Below are positions 54,262 through 63,105 of a stretch of DNA of 64,000 nt, in pieces; positions within the stretch are counted from its first letter, which is position 1, and each line of letters begins with the position of its first letter. The stretch is from NCBI GenBank assembly GCA_022510405.1, contig JAFLTP010000002.1, forward strand, positions 62,001 through 126,000, written 5' to 3'. Position numbers and translations under genes: made by a program. The notes under the pieces were generated by a model. It saw only the letters and a program-made list of their open reading frames with translations. It was not told where the DNA came from and ran no database searches. The stretch is from Muribaculaceae bacterium (GTDB lineage Bacteria; Bacteroidota; Bacteroidia; Bacteroidales; Muribaculaceae).

Positions 54262-55950
54262 ATGGATCAGAATCAAGAAAATAAAGATACCGCTTCTCAA
54301 AATTCAGACTCTCCGCAGAAAAACAATGCGGCCGGAAGCAATATTGCCAATAAGATCCAGAATATTATTTCAAAAGGGGTTTCACAGCAGGATGTGTGGA
54401 CCAAGCAATTGTTGCAGGGAGAGATAAACCACAATAATAATGATGACTCGGGTATAAAAGTGAGTCAACCGGAATCCGGGGAGGCCACCCATATTCCTGA
54501 AAAAGAAGAAAAACCATTGCCTAAATGGCTGCAAAAATTCAACGATTGGCACCGTCACAACATGTCGGATTTTATATTTCTTCTTTGGTTGGCCGTTGTG
54601 GTGGGCATCTTTTCCGGATTTGGTGCGCATATTTTCAATAGACTGATCACTATCACCTCAGATATTTTCCTCAACCACATCAAGCCCGACAGGATAAATT
54701 GGTGGCTTTTGTTTGTTCCGGTAGCAGGAATTTTGATTGCTGGAATATATACAAGATATGTGATTCATACGAATCTCACTCACGGAGTCACCCGGATGAT
54801 GCACAGCCTTTACAAAGGGATGTTTCTGTTTCGCCGCAATCTTATTTATTCTCCGATCATTGGCAGTGCCATCACGTTAGGATTTGGAGGATCAGCCGGT
54901 TCGGAAGGTCCCATAGCCATTTCCGGAGCCGCCATTGGGAGCAATATCGGAAGATGGCTGCAATTGAAAATGCCGCTTGTAAAGGTATTGGTGGCTTGTG
55001 GCGCTGGTGCAGGAATATCCGGTATTTTTCAATCTCCGGTAGGTGGACTCTTGTTCACCTTGGAGTTTCTGAAAATGGAAATCGGCACTTTGTCCATTCT
55101 TGCCGTTATGCTGGCTTGCCTGGTTTCTTACGGAGTGGTTTTTCTATGCAACGGGTGCCATGTCCCTACGGAATTCTTTCCGGCCGACAATATAAACCCC
55201 GACCAATATGGGGCGGCTGTGTTGTTGGGTGTTTTGTGTGGTTTGTATTCCGCATATTATTCATGGGTCATCAACCGTACCGACAATATTTTCATACAAA
55301 TAAAAAATCCTTGGTGGCGAAATATCATCGGTGGTTTCAGCATAGGAATCTGTCTTTTACTGTTCCCCTCGCTCTATGGCGTAGGGTATCCTGTAATGTC
55401 GGAGGTGATTCATTCTCAGTTCGACGCGTTATCGAGAGGAGATGTGTTCTTAGGAATGAATATAGGCATCTGGGGCATTATGCTGGTGGCATTTCTAATT
55501 CTGGGCATCAAATGCTGGGCATGCGGAGCCTGCAACGCCAGTGGCGGTGTCTCAAGCGATTTTGCACCGACACTTTATGCCGGAGCCATCGCAGGATTTT
55601 TATTCTCTTATTTCAGCAACGAGGTGCTTCACACCCATCTCCCCATACCTGCTTTTGTGGTCATAGGCATGGGGGCTGTGATGGCCGGATGTATCGAGGC
55701 ACCCATGATGACAATATTCATTGTGATGAATATGTCAACTGACGTTGCTTTTCTGTTGGCCATAATTTTGGCTGTATATGCCAGTTATATCACCGTAAGG
55801 GTTTTTTCACATATCAGTGGAACTGATGCCAAACTTGTGAGACACCTCCAATGGTTTCATGAACACGAAAATTATGAACACACCAGTGATTCCGGCGATG
55901 GAGGGGACGCAACCAATCCTGGCAACCTCACCGCTCCCTTCAAGATGTAA
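54262..55950 (+). CDS. ClC-type chloride channel/transporter
   Basis: 562 aa. A polar N-terminal tail of about 90 residues, rich in Asn and Gln, leads to a membrane domain of 10 or more helices. The gating segment GSAGSEGPIAISGAAIGSNI carries the conserved Glu (motif G-x-E-G-P), GAGAGISGIFQSPVGGLLF follows, and later GGVSSDFAPTLYAGAIAG. ClC proteins exchange chloride for protons or conduct chloride. The tail has no CBS domains. Its stop abuts the convergent SGNH gene. Confidence 0.93.
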   Translation: MDQNQENKDTASQNSDSPQKNNAAGSNIANKIQNIISKGVSQQDVWTKQLLQGEINHNNNDDSGIKVSQPESGEATHIPEKEEKPLPKWLQKFNDWHRHNMSDFIFLLWLAVVVGIFSGFGAHIFNRLITITSDIFLNHIKPDRINWWLLFVPVAGILIAGIYTRYVIHTNLTHGVTRMMHSLYKGMFLFRRNLIYSPIIGSAITLGFGGSAGSEGPIAISGAAIGSNIGRWLQLKMPLVKVLVACGAGAGISGIFQSPVGGLLFTLEFLKMEIGTLSILAVMLACLVSYGVVFLCNGCHVPTEFFPADNINPDQYGAAVLLGVLCGLYSAYYSWVINRTDNIFIQIKNPWWRNIIGGFSIGICLLLFPSLYGVGYPVMSEVIHSQFDALSRGDVFLGMNIGIWGIMLVAFLILGIKCWACGACNASGGVSSDFAPTLYAGAIAGFLFSYFSNEVLHTHLPIPAFVVIGMGAVMAGCIEAPMMTIFIVMNMSTDVAFLLAIILAVYASYITVRVFSHISGTDAKLVRHLQWFHEHENYEHTSDSGDGGDATNPGNLTAPFKM

Positions 55951-56736
55951 TCAGTCGTTTGGATGAAGGTATATGAATGTGTGGTCTTTTATGGAAGTGC
56001 CCGAATCCGGATATTCGGTAAGGATTGGATGACTTGACTTCCTGATCCATCTCATGAGGGTATCAGCCCATTCATCCGCCCCTTTTCGTGTGGGGTGAAC
56101 TTTATCCGGCCCCCTTTCTATATCCAGGGTTTCTATTTTGAATAATTGTCCCTTGGGGACTCCCTTCTCAAGCATAGGATAAACCCCTTTGTCTTCTTTC
56201 CATAGAGGAGGACCAACCCATATGAAGGGGATGCCGTCTAACTGCTCCACGATGTTTTCCACATCAGGAATCCTTCGTTCAAAATTCTTCAGTTCCATTT
56301 CGTTGGAACCTAATGATATGATCACGAAATCCGGTTTGCTCATATCCAGATATTTTCCGATTTTCCCTGAACCTTTCCATCCCGGTATAGAGGATGATTC
56401 CCATGTGACTCCGGTAACTTTGTAATTGTTTTTTGTTCCGTATTTGGCTATGCTCATTGCCAAATGATGGGTCATGGAATCCCCGAACACCAACACGGAA
56501 TGGACAGTGGTGTCCGGTTCCACCAATGTCTCAACAGATATTGGCAATGTGTCTTGAATTTCTATCCGAGAGTCTTCTTCGGACTCTTCCTTGGCCAACA
56601 GGGTTTCCGGGAATGAGGCTTTCTTAGGCGTATATTGTCCGATGGTAATTTCCTCAGAAAAGGATATTCCGATAAATATCACTATCGCTACCGTGATTAA
56701 AATCCACATGGAATATATTGGCGAGGGTCTTTTCAT
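55951..56736 (-). CDS. SGNH/GDSL hydrolase-like membrane-anchored protein
   Basis: 261 aa with one N-terminal membrane helix (about 8-27) and a short acidic stalk. VFGDSMTHH (block I Ser near 87), ISLGSNEME (block III-type Asn) and DKVHPTRKGADEW (Asp/His block V near 213-217) identify the SGNH fold. Such proteins beside MBOAT genes transfer or remove acetyl groups of surface polysaccharides. The MBOAT gene lies 6 bases upstream. Confidence 0.82.
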   Translation of the reverse strand: MKRPSPIYSMWILITVAIVIFIGISFSEEITIGQYTPKKASFPETLLAKEESEEDSRIEIQDTLPISVETLVEPDTTVHSVLVFGDSMTHHLAMSIAKYGTKNNYKVTGVTWESSSIPGWKGSGKIGKYLDMSKPDFVIISLGSNEMELKNFERRIPDVENIVEQLDGIPFIWVGPPLWKEDKGVYPMLEKGVPKGQLFKIETLDIERGPDKVHPTRKGADEWADTLMRWIRKSSHPILTEYPDSGTSIKDHTFIYLHPND

Positions 56737-56742
56737 CTTTTT

Positions 56743-58230
56743 CTAAAATTGGAAATAAATGAAGGGTTGAACCTCTGCCAACATAAATTCCACCACCAAT
56801 TGTACCACAGCTATAAAGACCACCAATTTCACAAGCCATGGCGCATTGATATATTTGATTTGCAATTTATCAGCCCAGGCTTGCGGCACAAAATGCATGA
56901 TGATCAGCACCAGCATCATAACACACCACAACGTCCTGGCCTCAAAGAATTGAGGGAATTGCCAAAATTTAAAATCGGTGAAGATATTCTTTATTATCAG
57001 TATGGAATCGTTGAAGTCTTTCGCACGGAAGAAAACCCATAGAAAAGAGACATAGAGGAATGTCAACAACCATGAAAAAAAGATAGTGAATCCATTGTCG
57101 GGAATTCGTCTCAGCACAGGTTGACATGCTTTGTGCACCGCTAATCCCAAGCCGTGCATACCGCCCCAGAAAACAAATTTCCAGGCCGCACCATGCCATA
57201 GGCCGCCGATAAGCATCGTGAGAAAATTGTTGACATAAGTCCTTAGCACACCCTTCCTGTTTCCTCCCAAAGGTATGTAAAGATAATCCCTGAGCCAAGA
57301 GGATAACGAGATATGCCATCGCCTCCAGAATTCAGTTAAATTCTTGCTTTGATAGGGTGAGTCGAAATTCGTGCCGAGACGGAAACCCATTATGAGAGCC
57401 AATCCTATCGCCATATCCGAATAACCGGAAAAATCGCAATATATCTGCATCGTATATCCCACTACTCCCATGAGGGCCTGCACACCGGTGTAAAGTTCCG
57501 GATTATTGAAAATAAGATCGTTATATTGGGCTATATAGTCGGCTATCAGTGCTTTCTTTATGATTCCAACTATCACCAGCCACAACCCTCCCCAAATCAT
57601 ATCTGATGTGGCTTCTACGTTTTTCTTCAACTGAGGAAGGAAATAATCGGCCCTCACAATCGGACCTGCCACCAAAGCCGGGAAAAACGAAAGGAAAAAC
57701 AGGTAATCAAACCAAGTCCTGGTGGGCACAATCTTCCTTTTGTAGACATCCACCACGTAACTGATCGATTGGAAGGTGTAGAAAGAGATTCCCACCGGCA
57801 GAATTATTTCCAGCGGCTGAAAGTTCCCTTCCACCATAGCGTTCCAGTTCCAGAGGAAAAAGTTCGCATATTTGAAATAGCCTAAAATCGATAAGGAGAT
57901 ACAGATGGAGAGCCACATTAATGCCAATCTTCGTACCCTGGTTTGCGACCGGAAAATCGCCCATGAGATCACCCAGTCTACAAAGGAGGTGGCGATGAGC
58001 ATCAGGAAGAAAAAACCGGAAGATTTATAATAAAAGAATAACGAAAAGGCTATTACAAATAGCACCATTTTCGCTTTGCTCTTCTTTAGCCCCACATAGA
58101 TTGGGAGGAAAATTATGAAAAGGAACCAAAAGATCCCGGAAGAGAATAACATGGGAGTCTTGCCGTCGTAGACGAAAAGATTACCGATGTTTTTTAATAC
58201 CTGTGAGGCATCGACTCCGGTGAAATCCAT
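56743..58230 (-). CDS. MBOAT-family O-acyltransferase (AlgI-like)
   Basis: 495 aa, about 11-12 membrane helices. The motif NLTEFWRRWHISLSSWLRDY and the His in IGGLWHGAAWKFVFWGGMHG (catalytic His) are diagnostic of the AlgI/DltB branch. It moves acyl groups across the inner membrane to an extracytoplasmic acceptor. With an SGNH gene on each side it forms an O-acetylation cassette for a surface glycan. Confidence 0.94.
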   Translation of the reverse strand: MDFTGVDASQVLKNIGNLFVYDGKTPMLFSSGIFWFLFIIFLPIYVGLKKSKAKMVLFVIAFSLFFYYKSSGFFFLMLIATSFVDWVISWAIFRSQTRVRRLALMWLSICISLSILGYFKYANFFLWNWNAMVEGNFQPLEIILPVGISFYTFQSISYVVDVYKRKIVPTRTWFDYLFFLSFFPALVAGPIVRADYFLPQLKKNVEATSDMIWGGLWLVIVGIIKKALIADYIAQYNDLIFNNPELYTGVQALMGVVGYTMQIYCDFSGYSDMAIGLALIMGFRLGTNFDSPYQSKNLTEFWRRWHISLSSWLRDYLYIPLGGNRKGVLRTYVNNFLTMLIGGLWHGAAWKFVFWGGMHGLGLAVHKACQPVLRRIPDNGFTIFFSWLLTFLYVSFLWVFFRAKDFNDSILIIKNIFTDFKFWQFPQFFEARTLWCVMMLVLIIMHFVPQAWADKLQIKYINAPWLVKLVVFIAVVQLVVEFMLAEVQPFIYFQF

Positions 58231-58269
58231 TGTGGTTTGATTGTAAGTGGTGGAGTTTGTGTTTTTAAT

Positions 58270-58932
58270 TTAGTTTTCCTGGCTTGTCCACAAGGGGTCG
58301 ATTGTAAGGATATCCTCTCCTACTTCTTCTCCGAGCACTTCATAACCAGCCTCTGTGAGATGCACATTATCACGGCGGATCAAACCTTTTGTTTTTAAAA
58401 ACTTCATACCGGCTTCGGAATTATTGTCAATTACATATGTATTAGGATGATTATTCACAAATGCCACTATCTCGTCTGAAACTTCTCGATTCTTGTAATT
58501 TATCCTCCAACTGCCTTTCTTTTTATATTTTCTTCTTTTATTGGTGAAGGGGGTCACGAACACTACCTTCACTTCCGGCAGGGAATCCAAGAGTACATCA
58601 TAGAAGGCATTCAACTCCTGACGGAACGAGGCTCTCGTAAAGTTGGTGTCATAGGCACCATTGGTACCGAGATGAACGATAAGGATATCAGGACGGAAAG
58701 CGAAGATTGAATCGTAGTATTCCGGATTGAATTTATAACTATAGAAACAGATACCGTTCTTTGCCCACCATCCAAAATCAATATCAGGATGCCGGCTCCT
58801 CAAAACCTCCTCCACTTTATGGGGATATATCTTCGAATTTACGTGGGAATCTCCGGTCATAAACACTTTCTGGGCACGAATTCCAAAAATGCTTATAGCG
58901 ACGAACAGGACAAGGGTTAGTTTTTTTAACAT
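58270..58932 (-). CDS. Secreted SGNH/GDSL hydrolase-like protein
   Basis: 220 aa with a signal peptide (residues 1-20, ending IRA). Block I reads FMTGDSHVN (Ser29), block III LIVHLGTNGAY with GTN, and the final block RRDNVHLTEAG (Asp, His near 196-199). It fits an extracytoplasmic acetyl-transferase or esterase acting with the MBOAT protein 39 bases downstream. The ATG directly follows the U-run of a terminator hairpin. Confidence 0.85.
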   Translation of the reverse strand: MLKKLTLVLFVAISIFGIRAQKVFMTGDSHVNSKIYPHKVEEVLRSRHPDIDFGWWAKNGICFYSYKFNPEYYDSIFAFRPDILIVHLGTNGAYDTNFTRASFRQELNAFYDVLLDSLPEVKVVFVTPFTNKRRKYKKKGSWRINYKNREVSDEIVAFVNNHPNTYVIDNNSEAGMKFLKTKGLIRRDNVHLTEAGYEVLGEEVGEDILTIDPLWTSQEN

Positions 58933-58960
58933 AAAAAAGGGTGATTTTCAAAAATCACCC
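58933..58960 (-). terminator. Intrinsic terminator after the NlpC/P60 gene
   Basis: GGGTGATTTT (58939-58948) and AAAATCACCC (58951-58960) form a perfect 10-bp stem with a 2-base loop (plus-strand view). On the minus strand TTTTTT (58938-58933) follows and abuts the ATG of the SGNH gene. Confidence 0.88.
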
Positions 58961-58968
58961 CAAAATTA
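58961..58968 (-). promoter_or_regulatory. -7 box (TAATTTTG) for the SGNH/MBOAT operon
   Basis: Exact match directly upstream of the terminator stem. Transcription would start inside the stem, so the downstream genes escape the terminator. No -33 box seen. Confidence 0.45.
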
Positions 58969-58999
58969 TATAAAATCTCTCTATTATTCTGTCCTGATT

Positions 59000-59623
59000 T
59001 TATTCTGTTATTATTCTTCTTGCGCCGACATACCTTTTCTTGTAGTAAGGAGCGGTGCTCTTGTCGATTTGGATACCTCCGCTCACGGCTGAATGTATGA
59101 AGCGGAACGTATTCTCTTCATTGTCGGCTTCCACCACGATTCCCACGTGGCCTACTCCACCCTTGCTTCTCGGGCTCGTAAAGAAAACCAGGTCACCGGG
59201 ACGTAAATCACCTTTTTCTACTTGTATACCGTCGGAATATTGTGAACTCGATGATGCGTTCAGTTTATAACCGAACTGCTTATAAACATACCCTGTAAAT
59301 CCTGAGCAATCAAACCCAGCCGGAGTTTTGCCTCCTCTGCGGTATCTTAATCCCGAGTGACTTTTGGCCTCGTCAAGTAAGTCGCCAATCATGTCGATGC
59401 TCTCTTGGGAAAGAGTTCCGAAAACTGGATCTACTTCTTCCTTGGTTTCGATTTCAAGTCTTAGATAATCCTTAATCACACTCATATCCATGCTGCTCTT
59501 GGCGTTTGCCAGCAACTGAGTATGCATTTCTTGATGCACTGTCTTAGAGGGTGTGGTCTTTGCAAAGCTTTGAGGGATAGTTAGTAAGAGAAATGAAAGT
59601 ATTATTGAATATGTTAATTTCAT
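59000..59623 (-). CDS. NlpC/P60 cysteine peptidase, secreted
   Basis: 207 aa with a signal peptide (about residues 1-21). The C-terminal domain has the catalytic Cys106 in GFDCSGFTGYVY, His159 in GVGHVGIV and a third polar residue (His177 region). It cuts D-Glu-diaminopimelate-type bonds in peptidoglycan stem peptides. It has a -7 box at 59670 and its own terminator. Confidence 0.93.
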   Translation of the reverse strand: MKLTYSIILSFLLLTIPQSFAKTTPSKTVHQEMHTQLLANAKSSMDMSVIKDYLRLEIETKEEVDPVFGTLSQESIDMIGDLLDEAKSHSGLRYRRGGKTPAGFDCSGFTGYVYKQFGYKLNASSSSQYSDGIQVEKGDLRPGDLVFFTSPRSKGGVGHVGIVVEADNEENTFRFIHSAVSGGIQIDKSTAPYYKKRYVGARRIITE

Positions 59624-59964
59624 TAGTTGGTAGTGTGTTTTTCTCGCTTTTTAACTTTGTTTTGCGTCACAAAATTACCTAAATAAAACCATTAAATCCT
59701 TTATTTTCAACACAAACAACTTTAATTAACAAAAATTCACACAAACCTCAATGAATGTCAACTTCGGGTGCCATTTTTTTAATTATTTTATCTTTCGGCA
59801 CATTACTCTCAATTCTGTGCCATCTTCATCACCTTTATCATCGTTTCCTATCCCATAGATCTCTTTACCTTTCAACTGAATTTTTACATTCAGAGTCTCA
59901 CATAAATTCCACAAAATAATTCTGCGGATGAAGAAGTTATATAAAATAAGAAGTCATATTAAAG
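59624..59964. other. Intergenic region between the NlpC/P60 gene and proC
   Basis: 341 bases, AT-rich, between divergent genes. It holds the NlpC -7 box and a -7-like TAATTCTG (59917-59924) for proC. No other ORF or RNA is convincing. Confidence 0.5.
59670..59677 (-). promoter_or_regulatory. -7 box (TAATTTTG) for the NlpC/P60 gene
   Basis: Exact minus-strand match 46 bases before the ATG at 59623; no -33 box at normal spacing. Confidence 0.5.
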
Positions 59965-60744
59965 ATGATGAAGTCATATAAAGTAGGAATAATCGGAGGC
60001 GGCGCTATGGGTGGAGCTTTGGCAGAAGGACTCTTGCTGAAGAATCTTTTTGATCCCTCCGACATTATCATTTCAAACCCACACACCGATAAATTATCTC
60101 ATCTCTCTGCTCATGGTGTGAAGGTGACCCAATCCAATATCGAAGTAGCACAATCCTCAGAGTTGCTGGTTATAGCCGTTAAACCCTGGAAAGTTAAAGA
60201 AGTCGTCGAAGAGATAAATAACTTTCTCAATGGCTACGTCAAAGAAATAGCATTTATTGTAGCCGGCATAGCGGGTCAAGAACTACTATCGATACTGCCT
60301 GAAGGCACTACAGCTTCCATTGTTATGCCAAACACTGCTTTATCAACATGCCAAAGCATGACATTTATTGTTCCTTTATACGGATGTCCTGAAAGGGCCC
60401 TCGAAGTTTTCGGCAATTTGGGTGAAACTCTCACAATAGAAGAACATCTCTTGCCGGCCGCAACGGCATTGGCGTCATGCGGCATAGCTTATGCCATGCG
60501 TTATGTTAGAGCCGCAACTGAAGGCGGAGTGGAATTAGGATTTAAAGCAAAAGATGCGCAAGAAATAATTGTGCAGACTTTAGAGGGAGCAATATCACTT
60601 TTGAAAAGGCCACAAAGTCATCCGGAAACAGAAATTGATAAAGTTACAACTCCCGGAGGAATAACCATCAAAGGGTTGAATACTATGGAAAAATACGGTT
60701 TCTCCACAGCAGTGATCGAAGGATTAAAAGCAAGCAGGAAATGA
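59965..60744 (+). CDS. proC: Pyrroline-5-carboxylate reductase
   Basis: 259 aa. Rossmann motif GIIGGGAMGGALAEG at residues 8-22, VIAVKPWKV, IVAGIAG, and the C-terminal TPGGITIKGLNTME signature. It reduces pyrroline-5-carboxylate to proline. It overlaps proB by 4 bases (ATGA). Two ATG codons in a row (59965, 59968) open the gene; either could serve. Confidence 0.95.
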   Translation: MMKSYKVGIIGGGAMGGALAEGLLLKNLFDPSDIIISNPHTDKLSHLSAHGVKVTQSNIEVAQSSELLVIAVKPWKVKEVVEEINNFLNGYVKEIAFIVAGIAGQELLSILPEGTTASIVMPNTALSTCQSMTFIVPLYGCPERALEVFGNLGETLTIEEHLLPAATALASCGIAYAMRYVRAATEGGVELGFKAKDAQEIIVQTLEGAISLLKRPQSHPETEIDKVTTPGGITIKGLNTMEKYGFSTAVIEGLKASRK

Positions 60745-61811
60745 GCAGAATAGTGGTTAAAGTCGGTAGCAATGTACTGACAAGAAAAGACGGGAAACCC
60801 AACATCACAAATATGTCGGCCTTAGTAGACCAGATAGTGATGCTTCGAGAACTGGGCCATGAAATCATCCTTGTGTCAAGTGGTGCCGTAGCTTGTGGTA
60901 AAAGTGTCATCCACCCCCGAAAAGACTTGAATCCCATAGCAGCGCGACAACTTTATTCAGCTGTAGGGCAAATTAAGTTAATCAACCTGTATGCCCAATT
61001 TTTTAATGCCTATGGAGTAGTGAGCGGACAGATTCTTACTCAAAAAGAGAATTTTTCTTCCCGATTGGCCTACCTCAACCAGCGAAGCTGCATGCTGACG
61101 ATGCTTGAAAACGGTATTGTGCCGGTGGTTAATGAAAATGACACTGCATCCCTTACTGAACTGATGTTCACTGACAATGATGAATTGTCAGGATTGATAG
61201 CAACGATGATAGATGCCGATATTATGGTCATTTTGTCGAATATTGATGGAATTTTCACAGGATTACCCCATGAGGAAGGTTCTAAATTGATAGAAACCAT
61301 AAATCCGGGAGAAGATGTCAGCAGATTTATAAAAGACACCAAAAGTAGCCACGGTCGAGGAGGCATGCACACTAAATTCGGAATCGCCTCAAAAGTGGCT
61401 TCGGAAGGAATTCAGGTATTTATAGCGAATGGAGAAAGAAGAAACGTGTTGTTTAATCTGATCGAGAACCCGGATAAAGTGCCTCACACCCGGTTTCTTC
61501 CTTCGGAAGCAGCTCTCAGCACTGTAAAAAGATGGATTGCCCATAGTGGGTCTTTTTCAAAAGGCAAAGTCCATATAAACAATTATGCTCAGGAGGCTTT
61601 GCTTTCAGATAAGGTTGTCAGCCTCCTACCCATCGGGGTCACCGGTGTAGAGGGAAATTGGGAAGAGGGCGAAATCATTTCCATCATAGGTCCCGACGGA
61701 AATTACTTAGGGGTAGGGAAAGCCAATTTCGATCATCTTCAAGCTTTGGAAATGATCGGGAAACATGGGAAAAAACCTTTAATACACTATGATTACCTAT
61801 ATTTGGAATAA
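60741..61811 (+). CDS. proB: Glutamate 5-kinase
   Basis: 356 aa. VVKVGSNVLT at the start, ILVSSGAVACG, NENDTASL, LIATMIDADIMVILSNIDGI and GRGGMHTKFGIA are typical of the amino-acid-kinase domain; a C-terminal PUA domain covers about residues 275-356. It makes gamma-glutamyl phosphate from glutamate and is usually inhibited by proline. The stop overlaps the proA start by 1 base. Confidence 0.96.
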   Translation: MSRIVVKVGSNVLTRKDGKPNITNMSALVDQIVMLRELGHEIILVSSGAVACGKSVIHPRKDLNPIAARQLYSAVGQIKLINLYAQFFNAYGVVSGQILTQKENFSSRLAYLNQRSCMLTMLENGIVPVVNENDTASLTELMFTDNDELSGLIATMIDADIMVILSNIDGIFTGLPHEEGSKLIETINPGEDVSRFIKDTKSSHGRGGMHTKFGIASKVASEGIQVFIANGERRNVLFNLIENPDKVPHTRFLPSEAALSTVKRWIAHSGSFSKGKVHINNYAQEALLSDKVVSLLPIGVTGVEGNWEEGEIISIIGPDGNYLGVGKANFDHLQALEMIGKHGKKPLIHYDYLYLE

Positions 61812-63061
61812 TGGAAAATTTCAATCACATATTTGAATCGGTAAAAAAGGCTTCCAAAATAATAGCAAATTTGAGTGAAGCTCAACGTAATGATGTCCTT
61901 TTGGCCTTGGCTTCGGAAATAGACCGGAATCATGAGTATCTTATTGAGGCAAATGAATTTGATTTACATAAACTGGACCCTCAGAATCCATTGTATGATC
62001 GCTTGAAACTTACTTCCCAACGGCTTGATGACATAGCCGCCTCTTTGCGTGCAATCTCAAAGCTCAAATCTCCTTTGGGAGAAATTATGGAACAAAGAAC
62101 TCTTCCTAACGGAATTGAATTGAAAAAAGTGAGGGTTCCTTTCGGAGTGATCGGTATTGTGTATGAGGCAAGGCCCAATGTCACATTCGATGTCTTTGCC
62201 TTGTGCTTTAAAACTGGCAATGCAGCTGTGTTGAAAGGAGGACACGACGCTGAGAACAGCAATAAAGCCATAATTTCAATAATACACAAAACTCTCAAGG
62301 ATTTTGGTATCCCGGTTAATTGTTGCGTCCTTCTTCCTTCTACTCATGAATCCACCACAGCATTGTTGAACGCAGTAGGTAAAATTGATTTATGTATTCC
62401 CCGTGGAGGGAAAAATCTGATCAATTATGTAAGAGAGAATGCAAAAGTCCCGGTGATCGAAACAGGTGCCGGGGTGGTTCATACATATTTCGATAAAGCA
62501 GGTGACCTTGAGATAGGGAAAAAGGTGATCCAAAATGGTAAGACTCGTCGTGTAAGCGTATGCAATGCTCTTGACTCCCTGCTTATTCACTCGGAAAGAC
62601 TGCAAGACCTTCCGGATCTTGTCAAGCCTCTTGAGAATAAAAAAGTGGAATTGTTTGCTGACGAACGTGCATTTGAAAAACTTATGGGCAATTATCCGGA
62701 TTTTTTGCTGAAGAAAGCCCGAAAAGAGGATTGCGACCGGGAATGGATGGACCATAAAATGGGTATTTACACTGTAAATTCATTACAAGATGCTATCCTC
62801 CATATAGATCGGCATGGTTCCGGCCATAGTGAGAGTATCATAACTGAAGACGAGAAGTCTGCAGAGGTATTTTGTCGCGAAGTAGATGCTGCGTGTGTAT
62901 ACGTAAATCTCCCCACATCTTTTTCAGACGGAGGTGAATTCGGTTTAGGTGCAGAAATTGGAATATCCACCCAGAAATTAGGTCCGAGAGGGCCAATGGG
63001 ATTGGCTGAAATCACAACTTATCGTTATGTTTTGTCGGGTCATGGACAAATAAGACAATAA
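61811..63061 (+). CDS. proA: Gamma-glutamyl phosphate reductase
   Basis: 416 aa aldehyde-dehydrogenase-fold enzyme. VPFGVIGIVYEARPNVTFDV, VLKGGHDAENSN, PRGGKNLINYVRENA and the catalytic Cys251 in VSVCNALDSLLIH are typical, as is LGAEIGISTQKLGPRGPMGL. It reduces gamma-glutamyl phosphate to glutamate semialdehyde. Last gene of the complete proCBA operon. Confidence 0.97.
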   Translation: MENFNHIFESVKKASKIIANLSEAQRNDVLLALASEIDRNHEYLIEANEFDLHKLDPQNPLYDRLKLTSQRLDDIAASLRAISKLKSPLGEIMEQRTLPNGIELKKVRVPFGVIGIVYEARPNVTFDVFALCFKTGNAAVLKGGHDAENSNKAIISIIHKTLKDFGIPVNCCVLLPSTHESTTALLNAVGKIDLCIPRGGKNLINYVRENAKVPVIETGAGVVHTYFDKAGDLEIGKKVIQNGKTRRVSVCNALDSLLIHSERLQDLPDLVKPLENKKVELFADERAFEKLMGNYPDFLLKKARKEDCDREWMDHKMGIYTVNSLQDAILHIDRHGSGHSESIITEDEKSAEVFCREVDAACVYVNLPTSFSDGGEFGLGAEIGISTQKLGPRGPMGLAEITTYRYVLSGHGQIRQ

Positions 63062-63105
63062 TCAAAAAATAGTTGTAATTTTACGGAGAAATAAAAACAT
63101 TAGTT

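Noticed and set aside
54699..55742. 347-codon open frame inside the ClC gene, same strand, other frame
   Set aside because: Its translation is rich in Cys, Arg, His and Ser without domain or membrane pattern, while the ClC frame carries all family motifs. It is a shadow frame.
58234..58260. Further heptamer array before the MBOAT gene
   Set aside because: A loose similarity (ATTGTAA, GTGGTGG, AGTTTGT) exists, but register and units are too degenerate to count.
59751..59858. Small ORF (about 35 codons) between the NlpC/P60 gene and proC
   Set aside because: No promoter, no family, and unremarkable composition; expected by chance in AT-rich DNA.
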